Of a stretch of DNA of 42,224 nucleotides, positions 28,302 to 38,486 are shown piece by piece. Positions within the stretch are counted from its first letter, which is position 1. Every line of letters begins with the position of its first letter. The stretch comes from Prorocentrum cordatum. Its lineage: Eukaryota; Sar; Dinophyceae; Prorocentrales; Prorocentraceae. The stretch covers positions 72,501 through 114,724 of the forward strand of contig CAUYUJ010000367.1 in NCBI GenBank assembly GCA_963575745.1, in the 5' to 3' direction. The position numbers and the translations under genes are program-made. Below the pieces are notes generated by a model. That model made no database searches. It was not told where the DNA came from and worked only from the letters and a program-made list of their open reading frames with translations.

Positions 28302-29370
28302 CTGGGCGCCGGCGGTAAACCGTCAACCTTTTGTTCCCGCCGGGGGACTCGTAGAGCTTCCTGACAACATATAATGTCGAAAAAAAATACACCGAGAAAA
28401 TAGTTTTTCGGCCCAAGCAATTTCAGACCTCTCGGATGCAACAGCCGAACGCCCCGGATGCGTCTGGATTGTCTTCTGCACGAGCTCTCTAGCTCTCCTA
28501 CAGCCCGAGTTACGTGCGTAAATCGACAGCACCTCTCAAGATGACTCAAACAATACGAATAGTTTCGCAAACCTAGCTCGAGTATCAGACCGAGTGCAGA
28601 CCTCTGCATGCGACAGGCGGGCGCGTCTGATGTCTCTGGATCGATTTCTGTGATTACCAGCCCTGCAACCCCTACAACCCGAGTTAAGTGCAAGAAACCG
28701 ACAGCACCTCTCAGAATGACTCGAACAATACGAATAGTTTCGCGGAGCTAGTTCGGGCAGCAGACAGAGTTCCGAGCTCTGGATTCGAAAGGCGGACGCG
28801 CCTGATGTCTCCGAATCGATTCCAGTGATTACCAGCCATGCAGCCCCCCTATAGCCCGAGTTCAGTGCAGAGAACCGAGAGGACGTCTCAGGATGACTCG
28901 AACAATACGAATGGTTTCGCGATTCTAGATGAGGCAGCAGACCGAGTTCAGAGATCTGGATTCAACAGACAACGGCCACTGATGATTCTGAATCAGATTC
29001 TGTACGCATCAGCTCTGTAGCTGTCCTGTAGCTCGAGTTAAGTGCAGAAAACCGAGAGCGTCTGTCAACATGACTCGAATAATACGATTAGGTTTGTGGA
29101 GCTAGCTCGGCTAGCAGACCGAGTTCAGAGCTCTGGGTTCAACAGGCGAACGCGCATGATCATTCTGAATCGATCAGCTGTGCTTACCAGCTGTGTAGCT
29201 GTCCTAAAGCTCGAGTTATTTTCAGAAAACCGTCATCGCGTGTCGAGACGACTTAAAACCGCTGATCCCGCCTGCCTGCTTTTTGGCAATAAAAGCTACC
29301 CGATCGAGCTGAGATCGAGATGGCGAGCAGGAATAAGACCAAATACCATGGAAAATTATCCAGGCAAAAC
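28302..29370. repeat. R2 composite unit 7, tail displaced by an insertion
   Basis: Hairpin, five monomers (anchors near 28487, 28662, 28842, 29017 and 29197), then the first part of the tail (GATGGCGAGCAGGAATAAG). The rest of the tail (ACAAAATTTTCAACCGACC, ending CTTGCCAACTGG) reappears at 32.14-32.20 kb, after 2.76 kb of CAG-rich and 73-bp repeats. Confidence 0.85.
28309..28343. other. Hairpin, one mismatch
   Basis: CCGGCGGTAA and TTCCCGCCGG, 15-base loop. Confidence 0.8.
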
Positions 29371-29469
29371 AACCTAACAGCGATGTGTAGGAGCATGTCT
29401 GGAAGCATTTCCCTTAAGATTCAGATGAGAATCCAGTTGTAGAATTCTGCTGTTCTCGCAGTCGTAGTC

Positions 29470-30545
29470 GCATTCGCGATGACAGTCGCAGTGGCAACGG
29501 CAGTCGCAGCCACAGCCTCAGCCTCAGCCTGCCTCAGCCTCAGCCTCAGCCTTCCTCAGCCTCAGCCTGCCTCAGCCTCAGCCTCAGCCTGCTTCAGCCT
29601 CAGCATCAGTCTGCCTTCAGCCTCGGCCTCAGCCTCAGCCTGCCTCAGCCTCAGCCTGCATCAGCCTCAGCCTCAGCCTTAGCCTGCCTCAGCATCAGCC
29701 TGCCTCAGCCTCGCCTCAGCCTGCCTCAGCCTCAGCCTCAGCCTGCTTCAGCCTCAGCCTCATCATCACCTTTTCTCAGCTCAGCTGCCTCGCCTCAGCA
29801 TCAAGCCTCGCCATCGGCCCTCAGCCTCAGCCTGCTTCAGCCGTCAGCCTCGGTCCCTGTGCCTTCAACTCATAAGCCTCAGCCTCAGCCAGCCTTCAGC
29901 CTCAGCCTGCCATCGCCTCAGCCTCAGCAACAGCCTGCACTCTAGCCTCGCCTGCCTCAGCGTCTGCCTCAGCCTGCCTCAGCCTCAGCCTCAGCCACAG
30001 CCCACCTCAGCGCCTCAGCCCACTCAGCTCATCCTGCCTCACAGCCTCCAGCTGCATCACCCCAGCGTCAGCCTGCTCGCCTCAGCCTCACCACCCTACT
30101 CGCCTCAGCTCGCCTGCCCTCAGCGTCTGCCTCACCCTGCTCATCCTCTAGTCAGCTCAGCCTCACCTCAGCCTCAGCCTGCCTCAGCCTCAGCCTGCAT
30201 CAGCAGCAGCCTCAGCCTCAGCCTGCCTCAGCATCAGCCTGCCTCAGCCTCAGCCTCAGCCTCAGCCTGCCTCAGCCTCAGCCTCAGCCTGCTTCAGCTT
30301 CAGCCTCAACCTTAGCCTCAGCCTCAACCTTTTCCTCAGCCTCAGCCTCAGCCTGCATCAGCCTCAGCCTCAGCCTCAGCCTGCCTCAGCATCAGCCTGC
30401 CTCAGCCTCAGCCTCAGCCTGCCTCAGCCTCAGCCTCAGCCTGCTTCAGCCTCAGCCTCAGTCTGCCTTCAGCCTCGGCCTCAGCCTCAGCCTGCCTCAT
30501 CCTCAGCCTGCCTCAGCCTCAGCATCAGCCTGCCTCAGCAATGTC
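29470..30545. repeat. (CAGCCT)n-rich tandem repeat, block 1
   Basis: About 1.1 kb of CAGCCTCAGCCTGCCT-type sequence, with a less regular middle (about 29770-30170). It is preceded by GAATCCAGTTGTAGAATTC and followed by the 73-bp minisatellite. Any open frame here (Ser/Ala/Pro/Gln) is composition. Confidence 0.95.
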
Positions 30546-30574
30546 AGCCTGCCCTCGCCTCAGTTGGCTACGGC

Positions 30575-31085
30575 ATCAAAATGTGGCCCGGGAATGGAGG
30601 TTCTGTGGACTCGAAGAGCACGACGTGGGCTTACAGTTGGCTCCGGGATTCAAAATGTGGCCCGGGAATGGAGTTCTGGGAACTCGAAGAACACGAAGTG
30701 GCCTACAGTTGACTCCGGGCATTCAAAATCATGCCCAGGAATGGAGTTCTGGGAACTCGAAGACCACGAAGTGGCCTACAGTTGGCTCCGGGCATCCAAA
30801 ATGTGGCCCGGGAATGGAGTTCTGGGAAGTCGAAGAGCACGAAGTGGCCTACAGTTGGCTCCGGGCATTCAGAATGTGGCCCGGAAATGGAGTTCTGGGA
30901 GGTCGAAGAGCACGAAGTGTGTGACTGTTGGCTTAAAACGACTTCTGCGGCACCCTGTCCGGCACCCGCCCAGACCCCCCTGTGGAGTCATCTGCTGCTC
31001 TCTTTTTAGCCCATTATAAAACCTATCCATTTTCGCTGTAGGTAAAATACATAGCAGCTCACAACGCGAATTGTTAGATTTCGAA
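30575..31085. repeat. 73-bp minisatellite, block 1 (about 5 copies), and flank
   Basis: Unit landmarks AAAATGTGGCCCGGGAATGG, AGTTCTGGGA, CGAAGAGCACGAAGTGGCC and TACAGTTGGCTCCGGGCATT, repeating every 73 bp from about 30577 to 30945. The period is not divisible by 3, so the same peptide motif appears in rotating frames. After the array comes GACTTCTGCGGCACCCTGTC and then a diverged R2 tail (ATTTCGAATTATC). Confidence 0.92.
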
Positions 31086-31089
31086 TTAT

Positions 31090-31585
31090 CCCGTCAAAAA
31101 CAGCAACCTAACACGATGATGTAAACGAAGCTATCTGAAGCATTCCCCTAAGATATTCAAACAGATGAATCCAGTTGTAGAATTCTGGCTGTTCTCGCAT
31201 TCGCGTCGTAGTCGCATTCGCGGCAAGCATCGTCCACGCTTTCGGCAAGTCGCAGTCCAGCCGCACAGGCAGCCTGGCGTGCCTCAAGGCCTCAGCCTCA
31301 GCCTGAGCCTGCCTCAGCCTCAGCCTCAGCCTCAGCCTGCTTCAGCCTCAGCCTCAGTCTGCCTTCAGCCTCGGACTCATCCTCAGCGTGCCTCAGCCTC
31401 AGCCTGCATCAGCCTCAGCCTCAGCCTGCCTCAGCCTCAGCCTGCCTTAGCCTCAGCCTCAGCCTGCCTCAGCCTCAGCCTCAGCCTGCTTCAGCCTCAG
31501 CCTCATTCTGCCTTCAGCCTCGGCCTCAGCCTCAGCCTGCCTCAGCCTCAGCCTGCATCAGCCTCAGCCTCACTTGCTCTCAGCA
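31090..31585. repeat. (CAGCCT)n-rich tandem repeat, block 2, with duplicated leader
   Basis: The leader (AACCTAACACGATGATG, ATGAATCCAGTTGTAGAATT) repeats that of block 1 at about 29383-29460. CAGCCTCAGCCTGC-type units follow from about 31270. It is a shorter duplicate of block 1. Confidence 0.9.
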
Positions 31586-31589
31586 AACT

Positions 31590-32132
31590 CAAAATGTGGC
31601 CGCAGGAATGGAGTTCTGGGAAAACTAGAGAACACGAATGGCCTACATTGACATCCGGGCGTCAAAACATCATGCCACAGGAAATGGAGTTCGGGAATTG
31701 CAAGAAGCACGAAGTTGGCCTACGTTCGGCTCTGGGCATCCAAATTGGCCCGGGAATGGAGTTCTGGGAGGTCCGAGAGCACGAAGTGGGCCTACAGTGT
31801 GGCTCCGTTGCATTCCCTCTGTCGCTCCCGGGAATGGAGTTCTCGGGACTCGAAGACCACGAAGTGGCCTACAGTTGGCTCCGGGCATTCAAAATGTGGC
31901 CCGGGAATGGAGTTCTGGGAAGTCGAAGAGCACGAAGTGGCCTACAGTTGGCTCCGGGCATTCAGAATGTGGCCCGGGAATGGAGTTCTGGGAGGTCGAA
32001 GAGCACGAAGTGTGTGACTGTTGGCTTAAACCGACTTCTGCGGCACCCTGTCCGGCACCCGCCCAGACCCCCCTGTGGAGTCATCTGCTGCTCTCTTTTG
32101 ACCCCACTAGAAACCTATCAGAACAAGCTGTT
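31590..32132. repeat. 73-bp minisatellite, block 2 (about 5-6 copies)
   Basis: The first copies are diverged; the last two are nearly identical to block 1 and carry the same downstream flank (GACTTCTGCGGCACCCTGTC, GGAGTCATCTGCTGCTCTC). Confidence 0.92.
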
Positions 32133-33150
32133 AGGTAAAAACAAAATTTTCAACCGACCAAAAATCACCAAAAGGTCAGTCGAGATTTTTCTTGCCAACT
32201 GGGCGCCGGCGGTAAACCGTCAACCTTGGTTACCGCCGGGAGACTCGTAGAGCTTCCTAGCTTGACTTAAGTTCAGAAAACCGACAGCACCTACCAACAT
32301 TCCGACTGATAGTGAATATTTTTTGACCTCTGAATGCGACCGCAGACGCGTCTGATGGCTGCGAATCGACTCCTCTCATGACCAGCCCTGCAGCCCCCCT
32401 ACAGCCCGAGCTAAGAACAGAAAACCGACAGCACCTCTCAGGATGACTCGGACAATACAGTAGTTTCGCAGACCTGATTTGGGCAGCAGACAGTTCCGAG
32501 CTCTGAATTCGACAGGCAGACGCGCCTGATGTCTTCAAATCCGAATCCCATGATAACAAGCACTGTAGCCCCCCTCAGCGCGAGTTGAGTGAAGAAAACC
32601 GAGAGCACTTCTCAAGATGACTCGGCCAATACGAATAATGTCGCGATTCTAGATCGGGCATCAGACCGAGTTCAGAGCTCTCGATTCGACAGACAACGCA
32701 ACTGATGATTTTGAATTGGTTTCTGTGAACATCAGCTCTGTAGCTGTCCTACAGCTCGAGTTAAGTACAGAAAACCGAGAGTTCCTGTCAAGATGACTCG
32801 AATAATACGACTAGGTTTGCGGACATAGCTCGGCTAACAGACCGAGTTCAGACCTCTAGATTCAACAGGCAAACGCGCCTAATAATTCTGCATCGATTAG
32901 CTATGCTTACCAGCTCTGTAGTCGTCCTAATGCTCGAGTTATGTTCAGAAAACCGTCAGCGCGTGTCAAGATGACTCGAAACGGCCGATCCCGCCACAGT
33001 GCTTTTCGATAGTAATATTCACCCGATCGAGCTGAGATCAAGATGGCGACCGGAAATAAGATCGAAGATCACGGAAAAAAATACTAGAGCTCTAACGAAT
33101 GTTCAAATTTCGATAACAAAATGTCAGCAAAAGTTCCGTCGAAATTTTTC
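32133..33150. repeat. R2 tail of unit 7 and R2 composite unit 8
   Basis: The displaced tail of unit 7 runs to CTTGCCAACTGGG at about 32202. Unit 8 follows: hairpin, four to five monomers (the first lacks its ATATATAATGTCG start), and a tail ending CTTGCCAACTAGC. Confidence 0.88.
32206..32239. other. Hairpin, perfect 10-bp arms
   Basis: CCGGCGGTAA and TTACCGCCGG, 14-base loop. Confidence 0.9.
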
Positions 33151-33300
33151 TTGCCAACTAGCTCTCCAGCGCGCCGCAATTACTCTTAAGCTTCCAGCAA
33201 CTAGCTCAGGGAAGCTCTACGAGTCACTAGCTCTCCAGCGCGCCGGAATTACTCTTAAGCTTCCAGCACTTGGCAGCGTCCAAAACCCGCAGAGCGAAGA
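33151..33300. repeat. Two nested copies of the palindrome left flank
   Basis: CTAGCTCTCCAGCGCGCCG, ATTACTCTTAAGCTTCCAGC occurs twice. The first copy is followed by GGGAAGCTCTACGAGTCACT. This indicates repeated insertion or recombination at the ACTAG/ACTGG boundary. Confidence 0.75.
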
Positions 33301-33635
33301 CTGGAACCGGCGGTAAATCGTCAACCAAGTTACCGCCCGGGCCCTCGTAGAGCTCTTTTCTCGCACGGCGCTGCTCGGTACACATGCAGATAGAGTCTGG
33401 AGCAGACCCCAAAAAACTCGAAAAATCACATTTATTTTTTATCCAAAGACAGTTCCGCCAAGTGTTTTGATAACAATACTGCACCTAGATACCTGAGAAT
33501 CCACTCACGAACGCACAATGACCCACTACAGGTGCGAAAAATACCGGATCTCAAAACGAAGATTGAAATCTCTCACGAAGTTTGTCCAACCGACCCAAAG
33601 TTCGCACATTGTCCGTCGGGGCCAGGTCGGCCAAC
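33301..33635. repeat. R1 module, diverged subtype
   Basis: Hairpin with one extra base, GGCCCTCGTAGAGCTC, GGCGCTGCTCGG (shared with 2.62 kb), GTTCCGCCAAGTGTTTTGAT, and end GTCCGTCGGGGCCAGGTCGG. Confidence 0.85.
33307..33340. other. Hairpin with one-base bulge
   Basis: CCGGCGGTAA against TTACCGCCCGG. Confidence 0.8.
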
Positions 33636-34063
33636 TGGCGCCGGCGGTGAACCGTCAACCTGGTCACCGCCGGGAACCTCGTAGAGCTCCTTTCACGCGT
33701 GAGAGTGCTCCGAGTCGAAAAAGAGAGCTTCTCGAAGCATTTCTCGAAAAAAGGGAACAATCGATGTTTTTCGTGTCGACATGAAGATGATTCCGCCAAG
33801 TGTTTTGATAGTAAAAGTGCGCCTACAGAGCTCATATTAAGACAGAGAGGCCCTGATATTCGTTTACAGGGGCGAAAAATCTGCTTCCTTAAAATGAATT
33901 GTCGAATATCTTTCAAAACATTGCAAAACGATCCAAAAGTTATCACTTCGTCCGTTCTGGCCGGGTCGACCAACTAGCTCCATCCCGCGCCGGAATTCCT
34001 CTAGCTCATCGATGCCGAAGAGCTCTACGAGGTACTAGCTGCACCCTGCGCCCGAACTGGGAT
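33636..34063. repeat. R1 module with palindrome left flank
   Basis: Complete R1 copy ending GGCCGGGTCGACCAACTAGC, then CGGAATTCCTCTAGCTCATC, GAAGAGCTCTACGAGGTACT and a short ACTAGCTGCACCCTGCGC extension. Confidence 0.88.
33641..33673. other. Hairpin, perfect arms of the GTGA/TCAC type
   Basis: CCGGCGGTGA and TCACCGCCGG. Confidence 0.9.
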
Positions 34064-34236
34064 CCGGCGGTAAACCGTCAACCAGGTTACCGCTGGGACC
34101 CTCGTAGAGCTCTGAATAGACAAGTCAGATCCGAGATAACAGCAGAAAAACGCTTCTCAATACTAGCTTCAAAAATGAAGAAATCTTGTTTTCGGTCGTA
34201 CACAACTGGGCGCCGGCGGTAAACCGTCAACCTTTG
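34064..34236. repeat. Short module and left palindrome arm at the 3' end of element A
   Basis: A hairpin at 34064-34096 (CCGGCGGTAA with TTACCGCTGG, one G-T wobble) is followed by CCTCGTAGAGCTCTG and about 100 bp of unassigned sequence. Then ACTGGGCGCCGGCGGTAA and CCGTCAACCTTTG directly precede the T8-GCGG 3' end of element A. Confidence 0.82.
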
Positions 34237-34313
34237 TTTTTTTTGCGGTTTGCGGTCCGCCACTAGAATCCGAATCCGAATCGGCGGAGCAGTGCAACTG
34301 AGCCCCCACCATC

Positions 34314-37300
34314 TTAGGTAGGTCGTAGCAGAGCGCACGCCACCTTAGCAGCAGCTCTCGTCAGGGCAGCGCAGGCAGCTTGTTCACAGCAGGTTACCGT
34401 GCTACCAGGAGGCAAGCTCATCGCCTCCTCGGCCACATCGTGCCAATGGAAGCTGCGCGAGCTGGTGCAGGAGGAAGAGGAGGAGGAGGAGGAGGAGATG
34501 GGAAAATCAACCTGCACGCTGGAACCCCTACCTACAACGCCAATCTGAAGCCACCACCCACCTCCACATCCTTCATTACTGACACCCCCATCGAATGCAC
34601 CACGGAGAGCAGTCTTACGTGCACTGAGGAACTTATCATATGCAAACCAACGAGTAATAGTTTGGCCACCTCTGGCCTCCCACGACAATTTATCCGCACG
34701 CTCATTACCCTCACGAAAGAAATGCTTATACAGATTCTGTCCCGATGCAGGTGAGGTCAGTCCCCATCCAGACAGCATCGATACCGTATTTTGTAGTGTT
34801 CCCACCAGTCGTACATACTGCTTGTTGCGAATCTGCCACTCACCACACAACCAGTTTACAACAGTCTTACTATCTCCCAAGATCTCCATCCCAAGACGCT
34901 CAATATTCTCACACCTCCACTCCGTTTCATTCTCAAAATTTGCGGCAATTCGTTTGCTCATCCTCTCATTCATCTCACTCTCCTCCTCCTCCTCTGCCTT
35001 CACATGTCTCACACCAGGCGGCCTGGGTAGAACAAACAAGTCGAACAAGTGTTGCATACCAATCACAGTCAGCAAATGCTTGCAGTATTTCTCACGGGAC
35101 CCAGCGGAACTGTCGAATGAGAGGTACCACTCACCACCAAAGAGATCGCACAAGCACCAGTCCCACGCAGTATGTCCACGGGGGCGGCCGCCTATGTTCA
35201 TGCGTGTCAGCTGCTTCCTATCTATTACAGGCATTGCTAGAATACATGTGTCACGATGTTCCGTCCACTTCCCCCTTCCATGTAACATGGCCAGCCTAGA
35301 TATCATCCATTCACGTGACATGTCCGACTCCTCAGGTATGGCAGGCTGATCATCTGGTGTACGCCGGCGACAGCCACTCAACATCTGGGATATCTGAGAT
35401 ACATGATATGTTTGAGAAGTCGCCGCCGCCGCCATCGCCCGAGTTTTCCTCTGACGCCGATTTGGTACCGTCTCTCCCTCCTCCTCCTCTGTGTGTGTTG
35501 TGTATCTCCTCATACGAATACTTGCAGCAACTGAGACATCCTTAGCCCAATCCCAACAACGAAATCTCCATATCTGCACCGCACTTCGGAATCCAAGTCC
35601 AGCAAAACTCTGTCGTCCCGCTTTGTATCGCCTACGTTGAAACTCAGACCAGCCTTCAGTTCTCCGCTTGCGAATACCTGACATTATAGCTAGACATCTG
35701 CCTTCAAAATAGTGAACAGCAGCAATGGTAGAATAGTCGGGCGTTCTGCCCTCACAGTTGAATAATAATGCAGCAATCACTTTAGCTTGATAGCGAGTAA
35801 ATCTTTCAGCCAAGTCAATCCCAGAACAGCGGTAATACGCGATTTCCCCAAAGAACATCCTCTGGGCTTTCTGGAGCATGGACTCTGAGTCCGAGTGGTC
35901 CTTCCAGGTCTCCTCCAGAGTGGCTCCCAGGATCTCAAACGCTTGAACACGCGGTAGGACCACTTCTCGGGTCCCAAGAGCGGCGTCACTAGACGGCACC
36001 AGCACACGGATATCCTGCTCAGGGGACGGCGGGATGCCAGGCGGCGCACCAAAGTAAATATCCATCAAAGATTTCGGCTTCCAGGTCATTCCTGCATTCA
36101 TCAGGGGGATACTCATGTCACGCACCATCAACTCAAGGTCAGTGCGGGTCTTCGCATACAACAAAAGATTATCTGACCAGAAACTGTGGGTCATACGCTC
36201 ACCATTGAACATGCGCTCATCATTTTCCAATTTGATGCCGTACTGCGTTTCTTGCCTCCATCTGTCGATAACATCTCTCCAGAGTACAATAGAAACTGCC
36301 AGAAAAATCATAAGTCCCTCTACTCCTCCCGTTCGAATAGATTTGTCCCAATAGACCGCTGACGATGCCTCGATGCCCTCGAAGCTGGCCACGCACTGAT
36401 TATCCATCATGGGTTCAATCAACGCCACAATGAGATCAGCAGGTATGTCAAGAGCACGAAGACAGCGCATGGCGAGGCACGGAGTTACATTATCGAAAGC
36501 TTGTAAGATATCAAGATTGGCAAGCCACAAACTGTCTCCTTTGCCCCAGACAGCGGAGTGCTGGCTGAGCCTCTTGGCAACGCTGGTGATTTCCGATGTT
36601 TTGCGTCCCGATCTGAATCCGCACAGGCATACATAGTGTCGGTGCTCCTCAATCCTCTTCTCAATCAACATCACAATACATGTCATGTACCATTTCATAA
36701 GACACGACTGTAGACATAGCATACGTGTATCTGTCAAATGTTGTATGTCCATTTCCTTTGGCATGAGTGTGGCAGCTAGTTGACGCCAACTGTCGGGACA
36801 ACATAACCTTCTGGAATACACACCTTGGAAGCTCACCAGAACACGTCGCACAGATGCCCACGAGAGCTGTTTCAACATCGTGACAGTCACGTTGTCGGGA
36901 CCTGGGGCCTTTCCCGTGGACAGCTTCGCCCTCGCCCGCAGCAGGAGCGACATCGAGAACACCTCTGAGGATCCGCTTCCGGAACATAGACCACGCAGCG
37001 ACTGAAGCTCACGCAGGGTCACCTCTCTTGCCTCGGGGTCCTCCACCTTAGACTTCATGTGCCCCAATATCTCGTCCCCCCACTCCTCGCGGTTCTGAGA
37101 CTCCATCCCGTTGGCAAGGATCAACGTCTCCGTCTTGGCCCCCCTCCTCCTCCTCGTGTTCATTTCCGTCCTCCACCTCTGTACTCTTGCCTCTAGCCTC
37201 CTTCTTTCTCTCCTCACAATCTTTGAGCACCGTTTAGCCTCCTCTCTATCCCCCCGACGAAGAGCTTCACGTTTACTTGCCTGGGCGGCCCAGTGGATCT

Positions 37301-38486
37301 CGGATTTCATTGGCACATTATTCCTGGGATTGATATCTTTCTGGGGGGTCTCCTCGGCGGCCTTTATGAGGTCAGGTCCCAGCGTATCCAACATCTCCTG
37401 TCGATCCTCTGGGTCAGCATTTTCCTGGCACAGAGCACGGTAACGACTGCCCCGATCGTCCAAGTTCTTCGCAAACTCCAGCTGTGACACCGGTTGCAAG
37501 TGGATGAATTTTCGAGCAGGCTGGGTCCGTCTCTTCGCAGACGGTGCACAAGACAAGCGAACAACTATGCAGGCGTGGTCAGACAGCGCACGCTCGCATC
37601 TGCTGCAAGGGTGCTCCGTCCAGGCGTGGCCGACTTCCGAAGGCAGCATCCAGCCAACGGTGAGCTCCTGCCTGTGTAAACGACAGCTGACACCAACATA
37701 GTCGAGCACCTTCTCCACCCCCGTACCTGATTTGAAAGTAACCCTCCTCTGCCCGAATGTGTTCTCCATCCTGATGCCCCAGAGCCCGCAGAAGTCCAGT
37801 AGGGCCCTCCTCATAGATTGCAGCCTAGACGCCCGTCGAATTTCGAAGCCCGAGACAACCCTATGAGGTCTGGCTTTGCGTGCACCACGTTTTGTTTGAG
37901 TCATATACGGGTTGCCGTCATCCGCTCCCTCCTCCATCCCAGTATCAATCTCCGTAGAATCCCCAGCAATCCCAGACGTCTCCAGAAGCCCTGATCCAGT
38001 AACTCTAAAGCCGTTGACCTCCGAATCTGGCTCGAGTTCGACGGTAGCATCTGTCAAGAAGACCAGGTCCTGCGGCTGCTTCGGGAACTTAGACCTATGT
38101 GTGCGAAGCACTTGGGATATATCAAACAATATCTGCTCATACACATCATGCTCATACTGTTCTTCCGTAAGGGCATTGATACTCTCATGTGGCATATATG
38201 CAACAAGAACCGTAACACTAGAATAACTACAAATGACAAAACCTTTGCCACGATATGTGGCTCTGAGCGAGTCTCTCCAAGACTTAGACATAATCACCGC
38301 AGCCTTCCGGCAAGTACTCCGAAAAATTGTGTAACCTCGCATGCTGAGATCACGAACTGAAAGGAACTGACACTCGCACAACCCCGCGAGTCCCACATCT
38401 AAACGACGTCGTGAATTAATTATGTCATGGCCGTTCTCTGCACCTGCCCGACGCACATTCCATGACGCAATGGTGTCGTGGCACCT
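34314..38486 (-). CDS. Element A endonuclease, reverse transcriptase and permuted RNase H
   Basis: The frame is open from the codon after TAG 38487 to the stop at 34314. The first in-frame GTG (38456) would cut off IASWNV, which carries the conserved endonuclease Asn, so translation probably enters from ORF1. Residues below count from that GTG. Endonuclease: LCECQFL (E28), LVFLTDATVE (D136, but Thr where the family has Asn), KVLDYVGVS, LSDHACIV (292-298). RT: APGPDNVTVTMLKQL, SWRQLAATLMPK, SCLMKWYM, CGFRSGRKTSEI, motif A NLDILQAFDN (D649), SIRTGGVEG, motif C HSFWSDNLLLY (D762, N763). Connector: CWDWAKDV, ISRLAMLHGRGKW. RNase H: GDSKTVV (D1195), REGNERADKLSW (D1255), RGAFDGGVSNEGCGGGW (D1289), TVTCCEQAACAAL (E1358). 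A nine-Ser run lies between the last two motifs. Confidence 0.93.
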   Translation of the reverse strand, partial: RCHDTIASWNVRRAGAENGHDIINSRRRLDVGLAGLCECQFLSVRDLSMRGYTIFRSTCRKAAVIMSKSWRDSLRATYRGKGFVICSYSSVTVLVAYMPHESINALTEEQYEHDVYEQILFDISQVLRTHRSKFPKQPQDLVFLTDATVELEPDSEVNGFRVTGSGLLETSGIAGDSTEIDTGMEEGADDGNPYMTQTKRGARKARPHRVVSGFEIRRASRLQSMRRALLDFCGLWGIRMENTFGQRRVTFKSGTGVEKVLDYVGVSCRLHRQELTVGWMLPSEVGHAWTEHPCSRCERALSDHACIVVRLSCAPSAKRRTQPARKFIHLQPVSQLEFAKNLDDRGSRYRALCQENADPEDRQEMLDTLGPDLIKAAEETPQKDINPRNNVPMKSEIHWAAQASKREALRRGDREEAKRCSKIVRRERRRLEARVQRWRTEMNTRRRRGAKTETLILANGMESQNREEWGDEILGHMKSKVEDPEAREVTLRELQSLRGLCSGSGSSEVFSMSLLLRARAKLSTGKAPGPDNVTVTMLKQLSWASVRRVLVSFQGVYSRRLCCPDSWRQLAATLMPKEMDIQHLTDTRMLCLQSCLMKWYMTCIVMLIEKRIEEHRHYVCLCGFRSGRKTSEITSVAKRLSQHSAVWGKGDSLWLANLDILQAFDNVTPCLAMRCLRALDIPADLIVALIEPMMDNQCVASFEGIEASSAVYWDKSIRTGGVEGLMIFLAVSIVLWRDVIDRWRQETQYGIKLENDERMFNGERMTHSFWSDNLLLYAKTRTDLELMVRDMSIPLMNAGMTWKPKSLMDIYFGAPPGIPPSPEQDIRVLVPSSDAALGTREVVLPRVQAFEILGATLEETWKDHSDSESMLQKAQRMFFGEIAYYRCSGIDLAERFTRYQAKVIAALLFNCEGRTPDYSTIAAVHYFEGRCLAIMSGIRKRRTEGWSEFQRRRYKAGRQSFAGLGFRSAVQIWRFRCWDWAKDVSVAASIRMRRYTTHTEEEEGETVPNRRQRKTRAMAAAATSQTYHVSQISQMLSGCRRRTPDDQPAIPEESDMSREWMISRLAMLHGRGKWTEHRDTCILAMPVIDRKQLTRMNIGGRPRGHTAWDWCLCDLFGGEWYLSFDSSAGSREKYCKHLLTVIGMQHLFDLFVLPRPPGVRHVKAEEEEESEMNERMSKRIAANFENETEWRCENIERLGMEILGDSKTVVNWLCGEWQIRNKQYVRLVGTLQNTVSMLSGWGLTSPASGQNLYKHFFREGNERADKLSWEARGGQTITRWFAYDKFLSARKTALRGAFDGGVSNEGCGGGWWLQIGVVGRGSSVQVDFPISSSSSSSSSCTSSRSFHWHDVAEEAMSLPPGSTVTCCEQAACAALTRAAAKVACALLRPT

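Noticed and set aside
31165-32250. 361-codon plus-strand open frame over CAGCCT and 73-bp repeats
   Set aside because: Low-complexity Ser/Ala/Pro/Gln followed by a 73-bp repeat whose peptide appears in all three frames in turn; it ends in the R2 hairpin.
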